Origin: Climacteris rufus
Lineage: Eukaryota; Chordata; Aves; Passeriformes; Climacteridae
Length of the DNA: 64,000 nucleotides
Assembly (NCBI GenBank): GCA_013398175.1
Contig: VZRZ01005124.1
Span: forward strand, 164,871 to 228,870
Reading direction: 5' to 3'
The translations under genes and the position numbers were made by a program. Below are positions 27,901 through 39,063 of this stretch, piece after piece. Position 1 is the stretch's first letter. Every line of letters begins with the position of its first letter. The notes under the pieces are model-generated. The model saw only the letters and a program-made list of their open reading frames with translations. It had not been told where the DNA came from and made no database searches.

Positions 27901-30900
27901 TTTGAAGGGCACACGGTGAAGAGAGAAACTGGGAGAAAAGAACTGAAATGTGATAATGAGGGAAGAAACTAGTTAGCAGTATTAAAATAGCGTTTGTAAT
28001 GACTGGGGTGATTAGTAACATCTTCATTTTTTCTGATTTCTCTTAGCACATAAAAAAAGCTGCAGCCCGTATGAAGAGGGAACTAGTAGCTAAAAGATAG
28101 CCATCAGATTTCAGAAGATAAATGAAAGGTGGATCTGAACCTTAAAATTGTCAGCTCAGCAAAGGCAGAGTGGTGAAAGGAGGGTCTCCTGGAGAACCCT
28201 CAGAAAATTGTGATGGATTATGCATTTCTGGAAGAGGACAAGAAACAGGCAGTAAAAAGGTGCTAAACGTGAACAGTTGTAACTAAACACTGGTCAAGTG
28301 TTTTACCTCCCACACCCTGTAAAACATAGATGTTTCATATTGAGACCACTACATCAGTTGAGCTGAAATGTTTCCTGACTATTCTGATACTTGTATTTAT
28401 CATCTAGAGGAGCACTTTGTGCATGACCTGCTTTGTTTTTAAGGTCTTCATTTTTCATTGGAAAAAATTCACCATCAGCTAAATCAGTAAATAAATCTAT
28501 TTTTCTAAACACCCGCCTGAAAAATTTATTTAACACGTGAGTATTGTAAAACAGATCTCTTCACAACTTTGTAAAATAAAATTAAACTAAACATATCTTT
28601 TTGACTGCAAATTTTTTGCTAGGCTATATCCACTTTCCCACTGAGTGAAAGGCACTCAGGTGTCTTGTTGGAGAGCACTTTAGAGGAAGACATTCTCTGG
28701 GATTCACAAAAACATCTTCATGTTTCCATCTGTCCTCCAGGATTTTTTCCCATAATGTGCATGAAACATTGATGTATACCATACAGTCATAAGACTATTT
28801 TTGTTCCATCTTTTTTGTCACCATCTTCCTTCCACCTTTCAGGAAGCCTGCCCTGCTGGCAGTCTGCAGCTGTTCAAGGCAAAGTCTTGCATGTGTTTTT
28901 CTCACATCAGTTAGTGTAGGCTTGAAATCAGGGAAGTGGAGTCTACTGAGTTACTTTAAAGAAAGAGGAGAGCTCATCAATATCCTGGTGTCTTGGACTG
29001 TGGAGAATAAAAATTACTTTTCAGGACATGGGCCTTTCATCATAGACCACCCACTGGTGAATGCTTACTGTGGTAAACTGTGTCCAGCAAGACTGTGAAG
29101 GAATATGCCATTTTGTTGACAAAGTCTTAAGCCTGTGTGTTTGGGAGGTGGAGCTGGGGCAGAGTAGGGCAACTCGTATGTGTTTCACAACCTGCTCCTT
29201 TGCCAGCAGGGAACCCTATCCCTGTGCCTTGACACAGCATGGAGAAACCTCCTTGTGCTACTGTCAGCCTTCCTGACTTGCTTGTCCTGCCAATAACAGG
29301 GTGATTACCTTGTGATTTAATAGTAAAATTAGTGACCACATTGTTATGGCATTTCATCAAGCTCTCAGGAGCTCACAAAATGGTTTTATGTTGGTGCAGC
29401 TCCAGGAGAGAACCTGTGTGGACTTCTAGCAGATTCTGGCTTTGCTTCCTGAAACAGATCCAGTAGTTGCTGCCAGTCACCTGAATCCGAATATTGTAAT
29501 CCAAGTGACTATTCTGGATATTAACTGCCTGGCTTATCTCCCTCTGCTGTGTTCAGTTGTGTAGCTCTAAATTATGCATGACTGCTTTTAGTTGTTTACT
29601 AATCTGTCATCAAATCTCAGAATTCTCAGAGATGCAGATGTGTATCCCAAATTGCATTGCACAGCATCACAGTGCTCTGGATCAGAAGGCCCAATGCACT
29701 GAATGGGAGATGGGAACAAACGCAGAGCTCACCTCGTTCACGGGGATGTGTACTTACCTTGTTCACAGGGATGCTCTTGTAGCAGCATGGCTTGTGGGGA
29801 CTGAGAAGTCACTCTAGTCAGAGTAAGCTGTTTAGGTGTGTGCTAACAGCATTGCATAGGCAAAGCCAGTACTTGAGCAGAGTCAGAAATACATTCGGTG
29901 TCTGTGCTGTGCAGCTTCAGAAAGGCTCGCTGATTGCAGCTTTGAAGAGGGATTTACTTCGGTATTACCCTAAGTATTCTACATCTTCAGTTATCCTTCC
30001 CTTAGGCTTTTGTGTTTTAGGTCATAAGGTCATTGATACAATCATCCAGCATCACAGCTGTAGCAGTAGTAGCAAAAGCAATCATGGCTAAATGCGACAC
30101 TTTTTATTTACTGCAAAGCTACAGTACTCTGTGAAGTAACTTCTTGTCAAATAGAACAGCAGTTCCTTGACTGTAGGCTGTATTGGAAGTTAGTGACTGC
30201 TTGGAAATTGGGCACTCCTTAGTTGTTGCCTTTCTTTGAGAGCTGGGATAAGAGGCAGAGGAAACGAGACAACCAGGATTCAGCGTTTTAGCTGGAATAT
30301 CTCCAATAAATAATATGAAAATCCAAGGTTATGAAAAAGCAGTGCTAAACCCTGTCACAGCTTTTGCCCCCAGGCAGTGTTGTTCAGGCAGCGTGACTCA
30401 GGGCAGGACTGGGCTTCTGTTACAGGCTTTGCACTACTGTGTAGCTGCCACCTGCACCTGGGATGCTGAGTATGTACTGTACTCAGCCACTTTATCTCTG
30501 TCCTTCCCGTGTTGTCTTTTTGTTCCAAAAATTGTCTTCCCAACCATCTAGCATAGCATCGTGAGAGAAACTAGCTGCTGTGAAAGGCCTTATCCTAGTA
30601 CAGTCCTTGCAGTTTCTATGAGGTACTGAGATTTTTTTCAACCACCAACTTGCCCTGCTTGTGTTACCTAGCAGTACTAGAGCACCAGAAACCCTTTTAT
30701 TTGACTGATAGCTGAAACTGTTAAAAATGTCTTGATTTATGATTCATTAGGTGACTGTCTCAAAATGCAAAACTCATAGCTTTCTATCCTATCTGTTTGT
30801 GGTCTGCAACCTAATTCTGTCATTAAAATATTCTGGTTCAGAAAAATTTTCTGAAATGTAAGTTTGTAAAATCATATTTTCTGGGGTGGTCTGGGCCAGG

Positions 30901-31029
30901 CAGGCCTGTGCCAGGCAAATCTGAAATCTTTACTTGGTTGGTAGATGCTATAATAAAGCATAAAATTGGTGGCCATCTGGGTGGAATGATTATTTGAGAA
31001 GAGTCAAAACAGCATTTGTAATAAAGTCC
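18911..31029. other. Non-coding DNA, probably PLAG1 intron
   Basis: Contains the 19-base duplication at 18932-18970 and an imperfect tandem pair of about 28 bases at 20848-20903 (unit starting AGGGTTAA). There is also an A/C-rich run near 24027-24061 and a somewhat GC-richer stretch at 26.6-26.9 kb. Open frames are short, many start at non-ATG codons, and none shows a known domain. Confidence 0.45.
18932..18970 (+). repeat. Two perfect copies of a 19-base unit
   Basis: The unit GAACTGGAACAAATCACCC occurs at 18932-18950 and 18952-18970, separated by one base. It lies just downstream of the old CR1 copy. The perfect identity next to strongly diverged sequence suggests a recent slippage or duplication event. 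Confidence 0.9.
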
Positions 31030-32190
31030 TGTCTTGGGGATTTGGAGTTCTTTGGAGGCATCAGCAAGAAATAAAGATGTTCTCGTTCAAAAATCAAAGT
31101 GAACTTTATCAAAAAGGCTTTTTAAGGAAACTAAGAAGCCATAATGTGAGAGGGGAGGTCTTTGCACAAGTAAATGACAGGTTAAGAGGTAGGATGAAAG
31201 GGTAGAAGGTCAATTCTCAGTTAAAGGAGAGTCCCAGTTACATTCCACGGAGATCTGTGGAACATGTTGGTAAATGGTATCTGTAAGGGGATGAGCAGTT
31301 GGGTGAGCAGCTACACTGTGGAGAGCCAGCTGTGGAGAACAATGGAAGGACACTAAATTGCTGAGGACTGTGCAACAAAATGGGTGATAAAATTCAGTGT
31401 AGATAAATGAGAATAGTTGAGAAGGGTAACTGGGCAGAACAATCCCCATTAGGTTGTGAGTTTGAGCTGAGTGTTGCCATTGAGGAGGAAGACTTGGGGA
31501 TGGTGGTTGGCAGTCCTGTGAGACCGCGAACTCACTGGCCACCAAAACACTACCCAAATATTAGAGTACAGAAATACAGAGTAAATTCTGAGAATGTAAT
31601 TATGAGAGTGTATGGTCTGGTTCCCTTCTGAGTGCTGTGTGTACTTCCAGAGCCTTCAAAGGTTTGTTAGAACTGGAAGAAGCTTAGAGAAAGTCAGTAA
31701 GGATGACGAGCTACACTCGAGTACCTTCCATATAAAGAACATTTCTGTAAACTGGGACTTTGGTCTGGGAAAGGAATGAATTGAGGGCAATGTTGTGGAG
31801 ATCTGCAGAGAAAGGAAGATGAGGACTAACCACTGCCTTTCAAAACAAAAGCATACATAGTTAGGAGGGAAGGCAGATTCAGAGCCTTCAAAAAGAAGAG
31901 GTTCTCCATTAAATCGGTAGTGGAGAGACCTGTGGGATGACTTGTCAAACATATGCTGTAGATATTCTAAACTGATATAGTTTCCAGGGGGATTGTGGAA
32001 AAAATCTGCTTGGAAAAGTGATGTGCTGAAAGTTGCTAAACTAGCAGAAACCACATATGGTTCAGGAAGCTCCTGACACCAAAGGAGTGGGTGATCAGAA
32101 GAGAATCAGTGAGAAATATCACACGTCTGTGACCTGTTCTGTACTTTTGGCTATTACTGAAGACAGAATACTGGCCTAGATGTACCCCTA
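31030..32190 (+). mobile_element. Ancient CR1 LINE fragment, ORF2 end to 3' UTR, plus strand
   Basis: The middle carries the CR1 ORF2 landmark GCAACAAAATGGGTGATAAA followed by ATTCAGTGTAGATAAATG. Further on are GAACTGGAAGAAGCTTAGAG, TCAGTAAGGATGACGAG and, near the end, ACAGAATACTGGCCTAGATG, in the order expected of an old CR1 running from the 3' part of the reverse-transcriptase ORF into the 3' UTR. Frames are broken throughout. The left border is uncertain by several hundred bases because the sequence is so diverged. Confidence 0.78.
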
Positions 32191-35100
32191 ATCTCACCTG
32201 CACACCCAGGCTCATTTTAAGATGTCCTTTGACAAAGGAAAATATTGTTCCTTACAAACATCATTTAATTCCTGACCATATTAATGTATAATCTGATATG
32301 CATCTTTAGGTTGTGTGTTTGTGCTTACATGTACATCTACAGAATTTATTTATGCATTTTATTATAAAAATGGGATGGCCCTATATGCACGTTAAATAGT
32401 AACCAAAGTTTGTTTTCACAGAAGCATCACACTTTAAAAATGGGTGCAGATTATTCTTGAGGAGGGGGTTGATGTTGGTGGTGTGATTCCAAAACACATG
32501 AGAACACTTTCACAGGTTTTACACTAACAACATTACTTGTATCACAGCCTCTCCAAAGTTTTTAGAAAAACATCTATGCAGTGCCATAGAGATTCTTAAA
32601 AAGCCCATAAAACCACAATCATCGGATGGGTTAGCTCTAGGCAGCTCTTGTTTCCTTTAATTTAGTATATAACCAGGAATTCTTTGGAACATTTAGTAAC
32701 CAAAACTGAGCTCTGAAGATTTAAAGTGGACCTGAGTAATCTGAAACATGGAAAGCCCACAAAGAGATTCTGGATGGTATTGTGATTTTTTTTTTCCTTT
32801 AAATTACAGACTATTAGGTCATGCTAAAATAAACATTAGTAAGTTCATATTCTACTTTTCCAGAAACTTAAGAGGAAAAAAAAGGCAAACATGATAGTAT
32901 TTTTCTTCTATATTCTGAAAAAAAAGTTATGTAATATGCTTTCTAGTGTAGCATATTATAAGAATGAGTTACTTTCTAAAATTAAAAAGCTGGTTGTCCA
33001 GATTTCTTGACTGTAGTGCAACTCTCAGAATGACAGTCTTATGACCATGAAAAAAAGCTTGTTGAACTTAATAGTCAAATCTGTATAAATACCTATTTTT
33101 GTATGATGGTTAGTCTCCCACAGGAATCCAGTGGGTTTTTCCCTCCAAGTGCTTGCTTTCTTAATTAATAAAAGATAACGTATATTTAACAGATGTTTAC
33201 TATTGGCATCAGTGTATTTGCTGCCCACGAGAAAAGAAGTGGGTTCAGTGCATTTGTTTCTATTGCTACCCAAATCTCAGAGTAATTTGAAAGGATCAGG
33301 ATTTTTTCCTGCTCAACTACCTGCAGTTACAGTAGGTTTCTCTGTTTTGTGGATGTTTTCCAAAAAACAACCAACCAACACCAACAAAGCCTTAATTAAA
33401 ATTCAGTATGGATGAATCTTGTATTTTTCTACCTTCTATATAATACTCTTTGCAACGTAATCATCCTTCTTTCTGTGCACAGTAGATACTAGTAATGTGC
33501 TGTCACTAACAGTAGACTACAATGGTTGCCTGGTTTTAGTTTCAGTGCTTGTTATTTCATTGTGTTCTGGATGTTAGTTCTGGATGTTACCCTGAGGGGT
33601 AAAGTCTTATGTGTTGTTATCTCTAAGTCATTCTTATGTTTATATCTAAGATCACTGGAGAGATATTTTCACTGTTTTGCCCACATCATTCCATTTTCCT
33701 GCAGCAGCTTTCACAGGTAGTTCTGCTGCATGCTTGGATTTGGTTATGTTTTCCTGCAGCCTGTGCATGCTCTCACTGCTGTCCTACTATGCTCCCTCAG
33801 CCACCCCTCCACACCATAGGCTAGAGCTTCAATCCTTGGAGCAGGATTTCCCTGAATTCAGCTGCCTGCTATAAAGAGGTCCTGAAGTTCAAGATAAATA
33901 CAGCCTTGTATATATTTTTAAAAACTCAAACAGCAACTACCTGTTCTTTTGTGATTAGTTTGCGTATGTGTGTGTGCTCCCCTTACATGAAGCACTGCTG
34001 TACAGTAGGACCACTGCCTAAATCTTCAAGTGGTTATTTACAGTAACTGTTGTCTGAAAATGCAGAAGGCCAAGTGGCATCACCCACCTCTCAATGCCAT
34101 CTTGTCCCCCTGGGGCCTCAGTGTTGGGACTCCTTTGTCTTTTCACATCTGGCTGTCTGTCAGCTGATGAGAGAAGAAGAGCTGTAAAGCCCTGGCTGGT
34201 TCCCAGCTGCTGTCAGGTAGGGTACCTGCCAGCTCTCCCCTCTTGCTGCCTGCCATCCAAAGGGCAGCAATGCCAGACACAGGGCTCTGGGGGCCAAGAT
34301 CTGTCCCTCCTGCCATCTGGCAGTGCTGTGTTTATAGACAGTTGTGCCAGGTGTCTGTACATGTTGCTTGCTGTTCATATCTCTTCCAAATTATACAGTA
34401 AAGCAGACAGAAAATTAAATTTAATTTTGTGAAATTGCAGGTGTGAGCCCCTCCTGGCCTAGGCAGACTTCATGGTCAAAGCCACTTTATGGTTGTCTCA
34501 CTTCAGCAGTGCCCATTCTTCCTCCTTTCTGTTTTCCAGCATCAATGCCTCAGCTTGAGTTTCCATAGGTCGGATAACCACAGAGAGACCTTTGTTGCCT
34601 TCTTGCCCTGTCCAATCCCATTCAGCCAAGAACAAATGGGGGAGGACCAGCATCTTCCTACCAAAGACAGGATTCTCTTTCTAAATGTGGGCAAAAGTGA
34701 GCAGGCTTCCCCAGCTGTCTCTCGTCAAGAGTGACATGCTGTTCAAATAAATGCAGATCAAATGGCATGCCAAGCACAAGCAGGGATGTAGATGCCTGCA
34801 TCAGTGAGATTTTAATTCAGCTTGGAGAAAGGCATCCTGAAGTCATCTATACTTCAACATCTTTGCCAGTTAAGCATGGATTTTTCTTACCTGCTTGACT
34901 GTTTCCATTGGTGGGATCGGCTTCTCCATCTGAGATCCTCCCTTATGGAAAGTTAATTCTCTGTAAGAGGGACCTCTGAAAGTCACAGGTTGGCAGCTGG
35001 ATCTTCTGCTACCTGCAGCTACTCTGAGGTGAAGCTTCTGCTGCAAAAAAGTCTAGTGTTTTTCTCCAAAGCTGGGCAGACCTCCTGCTCTCTCTCTGAG

Positions 35101-35476
35101 GTCCGTACAAGTGTGCAGTAGGCACGTTGATCCTTGTTGATCCAGGAAGGGTGTCTGAACCTTGCAGGGTTGCAAGTCCCAACATGCTGTCCTGAAGCAG
35201 TGCAGGCACTTTGCCACTTATGCCCTCAGCCCCTTCCAGCAGCTCTGTATCAGCAAAGGTGTCTGAAGGAAGGAGAATTAAATCTGCTCCCCCACAAATG
35301 GAACTGCTTAGTGAGAGGCTAGTGTGTAAGCCCACAGCACAAGGAAAGCCAGAGAAGATTAAGTGGTGCTCCTTCGGTTGCTTTAATCTGGGGTTAGATT
35401 CCTTCATCTTCAGGAGCTCTGACAACATTTATGCCCTCCGACTGAGAGGGGCAGACATGGTGGCATTTGTAGTTGG
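32191..35476. other. Non-coding DNA, probably PLAG1 intron
   Basis: AT-rich in the first half and moderately GC-rich from about 34.1 kb. It has short open frames on both strands, the longest plus-strand one being about 112 codons at 34094-34432, with no recognised domain. No repeat with clear ends and no RNA gene is visible. Confidence 0.4.
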
Positions 35477-35665
35477 AGTCATAGAACAGTTTGGGTTGGA
35501 AGGGACTTTAAAGATCGTCTAATACCAACCCTTAGGCCATAGGCAGGGACACCTTCCACTAGAGCAGGTTGCTCAAAGCCCCATCCAACCTGGCCTTTAA
35601 CACTTCCAGGGATGGGGCATCTACAACTTTTCTGGGCAACCTGCTCCAGTGTCTGCCACTGTATA
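35477..35665 (-). mobile_element. CR1 LINE, 3'-end fragment, minus strand
   Basis: Read on the minus strand this is the standard CR1 3' end. On the plus strand it begins GTTTGGGTTGGAAGGGACTT and continues through AGGCAGGGACACCTTCCACT, GCAGGTTGCTCAAAGCCCCA and CTTCCAGGGATGGGGCATCT. It is the same segment as the plus-strand copy at 8.3-8.6 kb, and both copies give a similar meaningless open frame containing NTSRDGAS. Similarity fades near 35665. Confidence 0.92.
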
Positions 35666-36586
35666 AGTGGAGGTGCTGTCTGACTATCACTTTGGCTCTT
35701 TTGAGCCACAATAGGTGGCTACATCAGCTGTCTCTTGCTGATGCTTTCACCAGCTCCGCTCCCCCAGCTATCCCTGACTGCTCAGACAGAGCAGGTTTCG
35801 TCTGTCAGTACTTTTTAGTCAGGTGACTGTTAGTCAGTACTTTTTAGACTATTTGTCGCCTATTTGTACAGAAAAGAGGAAAAATCATTACTTGCGCTAT
35901 GGTAATGGTGGCACTTCCAGGTACATTCACAATAGAGGCACCACAAATCATCTACTGTCCTTCACTGTAAATGAGTCTTTCCTGTTGGCAGACCTGAGAG
36001 AGGTTAGTCTGGGGCATCCTGAGCTTAGTTCACTCCATCACCAACCTGAACAGCAGCAGGTTTATTCCTTGGGGTGCACTTGTTCATCCTCCTTCTTCCT
36101 CAGCTAGGACACCAGTCTGTGTTTCAGCTTTCCAAACCTCCCACCACCCTACAACTGGGACATCGACTCTTGCCCATGTATTTCTCTCCCATGCCCCCAC
36201 TCCCTTTCGCCAGCCACAGCAAACCTTGACAGCTCCATTCACATTGGCACTTATACCCCTGAGGTTTGGGAGCAGCAGGGAAGAGGGAGGTTGGCACTTC
36301 CCAAGGCAGCGCGTTGATGGCAGTTTCGCGTACGGGTGGCTTTTGTGCCACGGCGTGAGCGGAGAGCAGAGGTGGGAGCTGGCATTGGTGCTGACCACGC
36401 TACTGGGGGCCATGGTGTGTGTGGCACTGCTGGGGAGTGCTTGCCTTGTGCAGAGTTGGGAGAGTTCACAGGCACAGCCTGGATGGACATAACTGTCTTC
36501 AGAGGACTTGATCCTGTCCGTGTGAGTACATGCTCACCTGGGATCTGTGCGGACAGCACTTCTTAAAGAATCACAGTTTCCGTAGG

Positions 36587-36592
36587 GTAAGT
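36587..36592 (+). other. Candidate 5' splice site after a CpG cluster
   Basis: GTAAGT, the perfect vertebrate donor hexamer, follows a moderately GC-rich stretch (36100-36586). Within 36309-36372 I count eight CpGs, dense for this AT-rich region. A promoter followed by a short untranslated exon ending here would fit an internal PLAG1 promoter, but GTAAGT also occurs by chance elsewhere in the window (for example at 26090 and 39309). Confidence 0.25.
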
Positions 36593-38553
36593 AACCGCTT
36601 TTCATTTTGTTTCCTTAAAGAAATATTTAAATCCCAAGATGACTCTCTAATGCTATTGAATCCTTATTGAGTTTTACCATTATTATGACTCTAATATTTC
36701 TAGAACCCTTCCTTTGGTTTAAAACGGATTGATTTCAGGAAATGAAGCTAGATTTGCTGTTTTATATAAAAGGCAAAATGACAGATTCTGTGTTCTCAGT
36801 ACTGTGTTCTCATTATTGCTCTTTTATTTTGAAAGAAAGTAACCATGAAACTGTTGTTTTCCTTTACTGTTCTTGAACACTCTTAAGTATGAAATGCAAG
36901 TTAGGAGGAGGATTATTGATTATATTTGTGTAATGTCTTCATTATCCTTCTAATTGAAATGTCAAAATGTTTTTAAAATATTAGTGCAGCTAATTTCTCA
37001 GATTTTTAAATAGGAACTGTGAATTTTGAAAAAGTGACTTTTTAATATTAAAAAGGAATAGATTGTTTTATATTATATATTAGGGTTTGGGGGATTTTTT
37101 TTTTAATCCTTTTGTCGTGGTAGCAATTCAGATATTATCTAAGCTGGAATTATCAGGGTGTTTGGAGAGGTAGCAAAATTAGTACACAAATACTAAATTC
37201 TAAGAATTCTAAGAATTCTGACAAATTGGAGAAGTCATATTTTGTTACTAGTACCCAAATGTGCATGTGACAATGCATTTTGCAGTGTGAGGCTTCTCTG
37301 CTTCGTGTGGAGAATAATCTGAGCTTTGTTGTTCATTAAAAATTCTTCCTACCTCATCTAGGTGAGAAGAAAGCCTAATTATACTATGACTATAAGCAGT
37401 TACAGGGAGAATGGTACATCTTTGTACACTATTCTGCCTCAGAGATTTTCTAACACCAAAAGCTTCTGAAAAGGTGGTCTAAAAATCAGCAGTATCATGG
37501 ACAACTTTTGTATTCTGTGCATAAGGAAAAGTCTTTTATCCAATAGCATGTTAATTGTTTCAAAGCATAGGAATTCTTTTATCGTTTCACTTAATCCTGT
37601 CAAATGTAGTAAATGCTTTCATTATTCATATAAACTTATTTCCTTTTCTGTGTGTGTTGTTAAGTTCTTTATGTAATAATGGCCCTGTAGAAGTTGAGAT
37701 CCCAGCTAATTGTAGGTATAGCATTGGCCTCACCTGGATCCACTGCAGTGTGATTTTGCTGTGTTTGTAAGGTAATGAATGAGTATGAGTACCTGACTGT
37801 CCTCCTTCACTCTCCTCAGCATATTAGCTGCATCTTGTGTTTATCTTGCTTATTTACTTTTCCCATTTGCTTTGTTTTCCCTGATTCAATAGTCTTTCCA
37901 TTCCTCTAGTGGCTTCTCTCTGAGGGCATCTGCTTTTTCCTAGGGCAACTTTAGATATGTGGTTAGCATTGAGGACTATAAACATTTAAAAGAAGTTGTT
38001 AAATGCTGTTGAGAGGACTTTATAATATTTTAGATAGGATTTCTTGGGGTTTTTTTTTCCAAACAGGAAGTGCTCTGTAAATATGAATAGTGAAGGGACT
38101 AAGTCAACAAGGACTTAGTCCATTACATTTATATGGCTGTCTTAAATATTGTCTACTTACTGTGAACTACATTAGTAGAAACATCTGGGGAATGAAGCTC
38201 TTCCTTTCTGCTGCCATAGTGGAAGACGTTGAGATGGGCATGGCAGGGTAAATGATTTATAAAGGTCTTGCTGGGAGAGGGAGTAAGGAGTCATCAGCAT
38301 TTTCTCCCTTAAACAAGGTGACTTGAGGGACCCCAAAAAGAGGACGTGAGGGTTGTGCTGATTAGTTGAAAACAGACCTTTCACTTTTTCTTTGGGTACT
38401 GGAGCTGTTTCTGCCTCCTGCTGGTGTGTACAAAGCCCCAGATAAACGTTCCTCAGCTGTCAGAGAGCTTCAGTTGGTTGCTCTGAAGCACTTTTGCCAT
38501 TAGTGGATGTTCAGAGACACTTGTTTGCTCATGTTCGTGCTTACCAACAGAGG

Positions 38554-39063
38554 ATGCTGGGGCCGTGTGGAGCTGAACTCAGTATCAAAAGGAAGAATGC
38601 TTTCTGGAATGAATGGGAAGCAAGAAGGGAAAATGGTTTGTGTGTGGGGAAATGTTACATTACTGTGGGTCTCCTGCCAAAGAACTTCAGCCTGCTGTGC
38701 CACGTGGGGTGTGTGCACCGTACAGGGCTTTGCCCTTACATATCTGGAAGAGTTGGACAGAATGAACCTCCCCATTACAGTGAGGCACTGAACATGTTCT
38801 CTGTGTATACCTGTGTCATCCAGGAGGCCTTCCAGCAAGAAAAGGAAGACCTGCTGCAAATTTACAAAAGGATGATGGCAGGGGAAAGGGAGATAAAAGG
38901 GAAATTCCAAAAAGGCCCTCTGAGTTTGTTCGGGCAAACCGAGACTTGCCCTCTTTTGGGATTTACCTGTAGCATGTACATCATTAAGAGGTTTTATTAT
39001 TTTTTAAAAATTAATTTTATTTTCCTTTGCAGGTCACCTTTAAAGCTGCTAATTCCTGTATAA
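38554..39063 (+). other. Unassigned 169-codon open frame
   Basis: Counting from the first ATG, this frame gives about 169 residues. The frame stays open a little upstream, but only through a TTG codon. The peptide has a charged segment (QQEKEDLLQIYKRMMAGERE) and a hydrophobic/aromatic C-terminus read from AT-rich DNA, and matches no family I recognise. Another plus-strand frame and a minus-strand frame are also open over part of the same bases, which argues for chance or a decayed sequence. It is not a supported gene. Confidence 0.15.
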
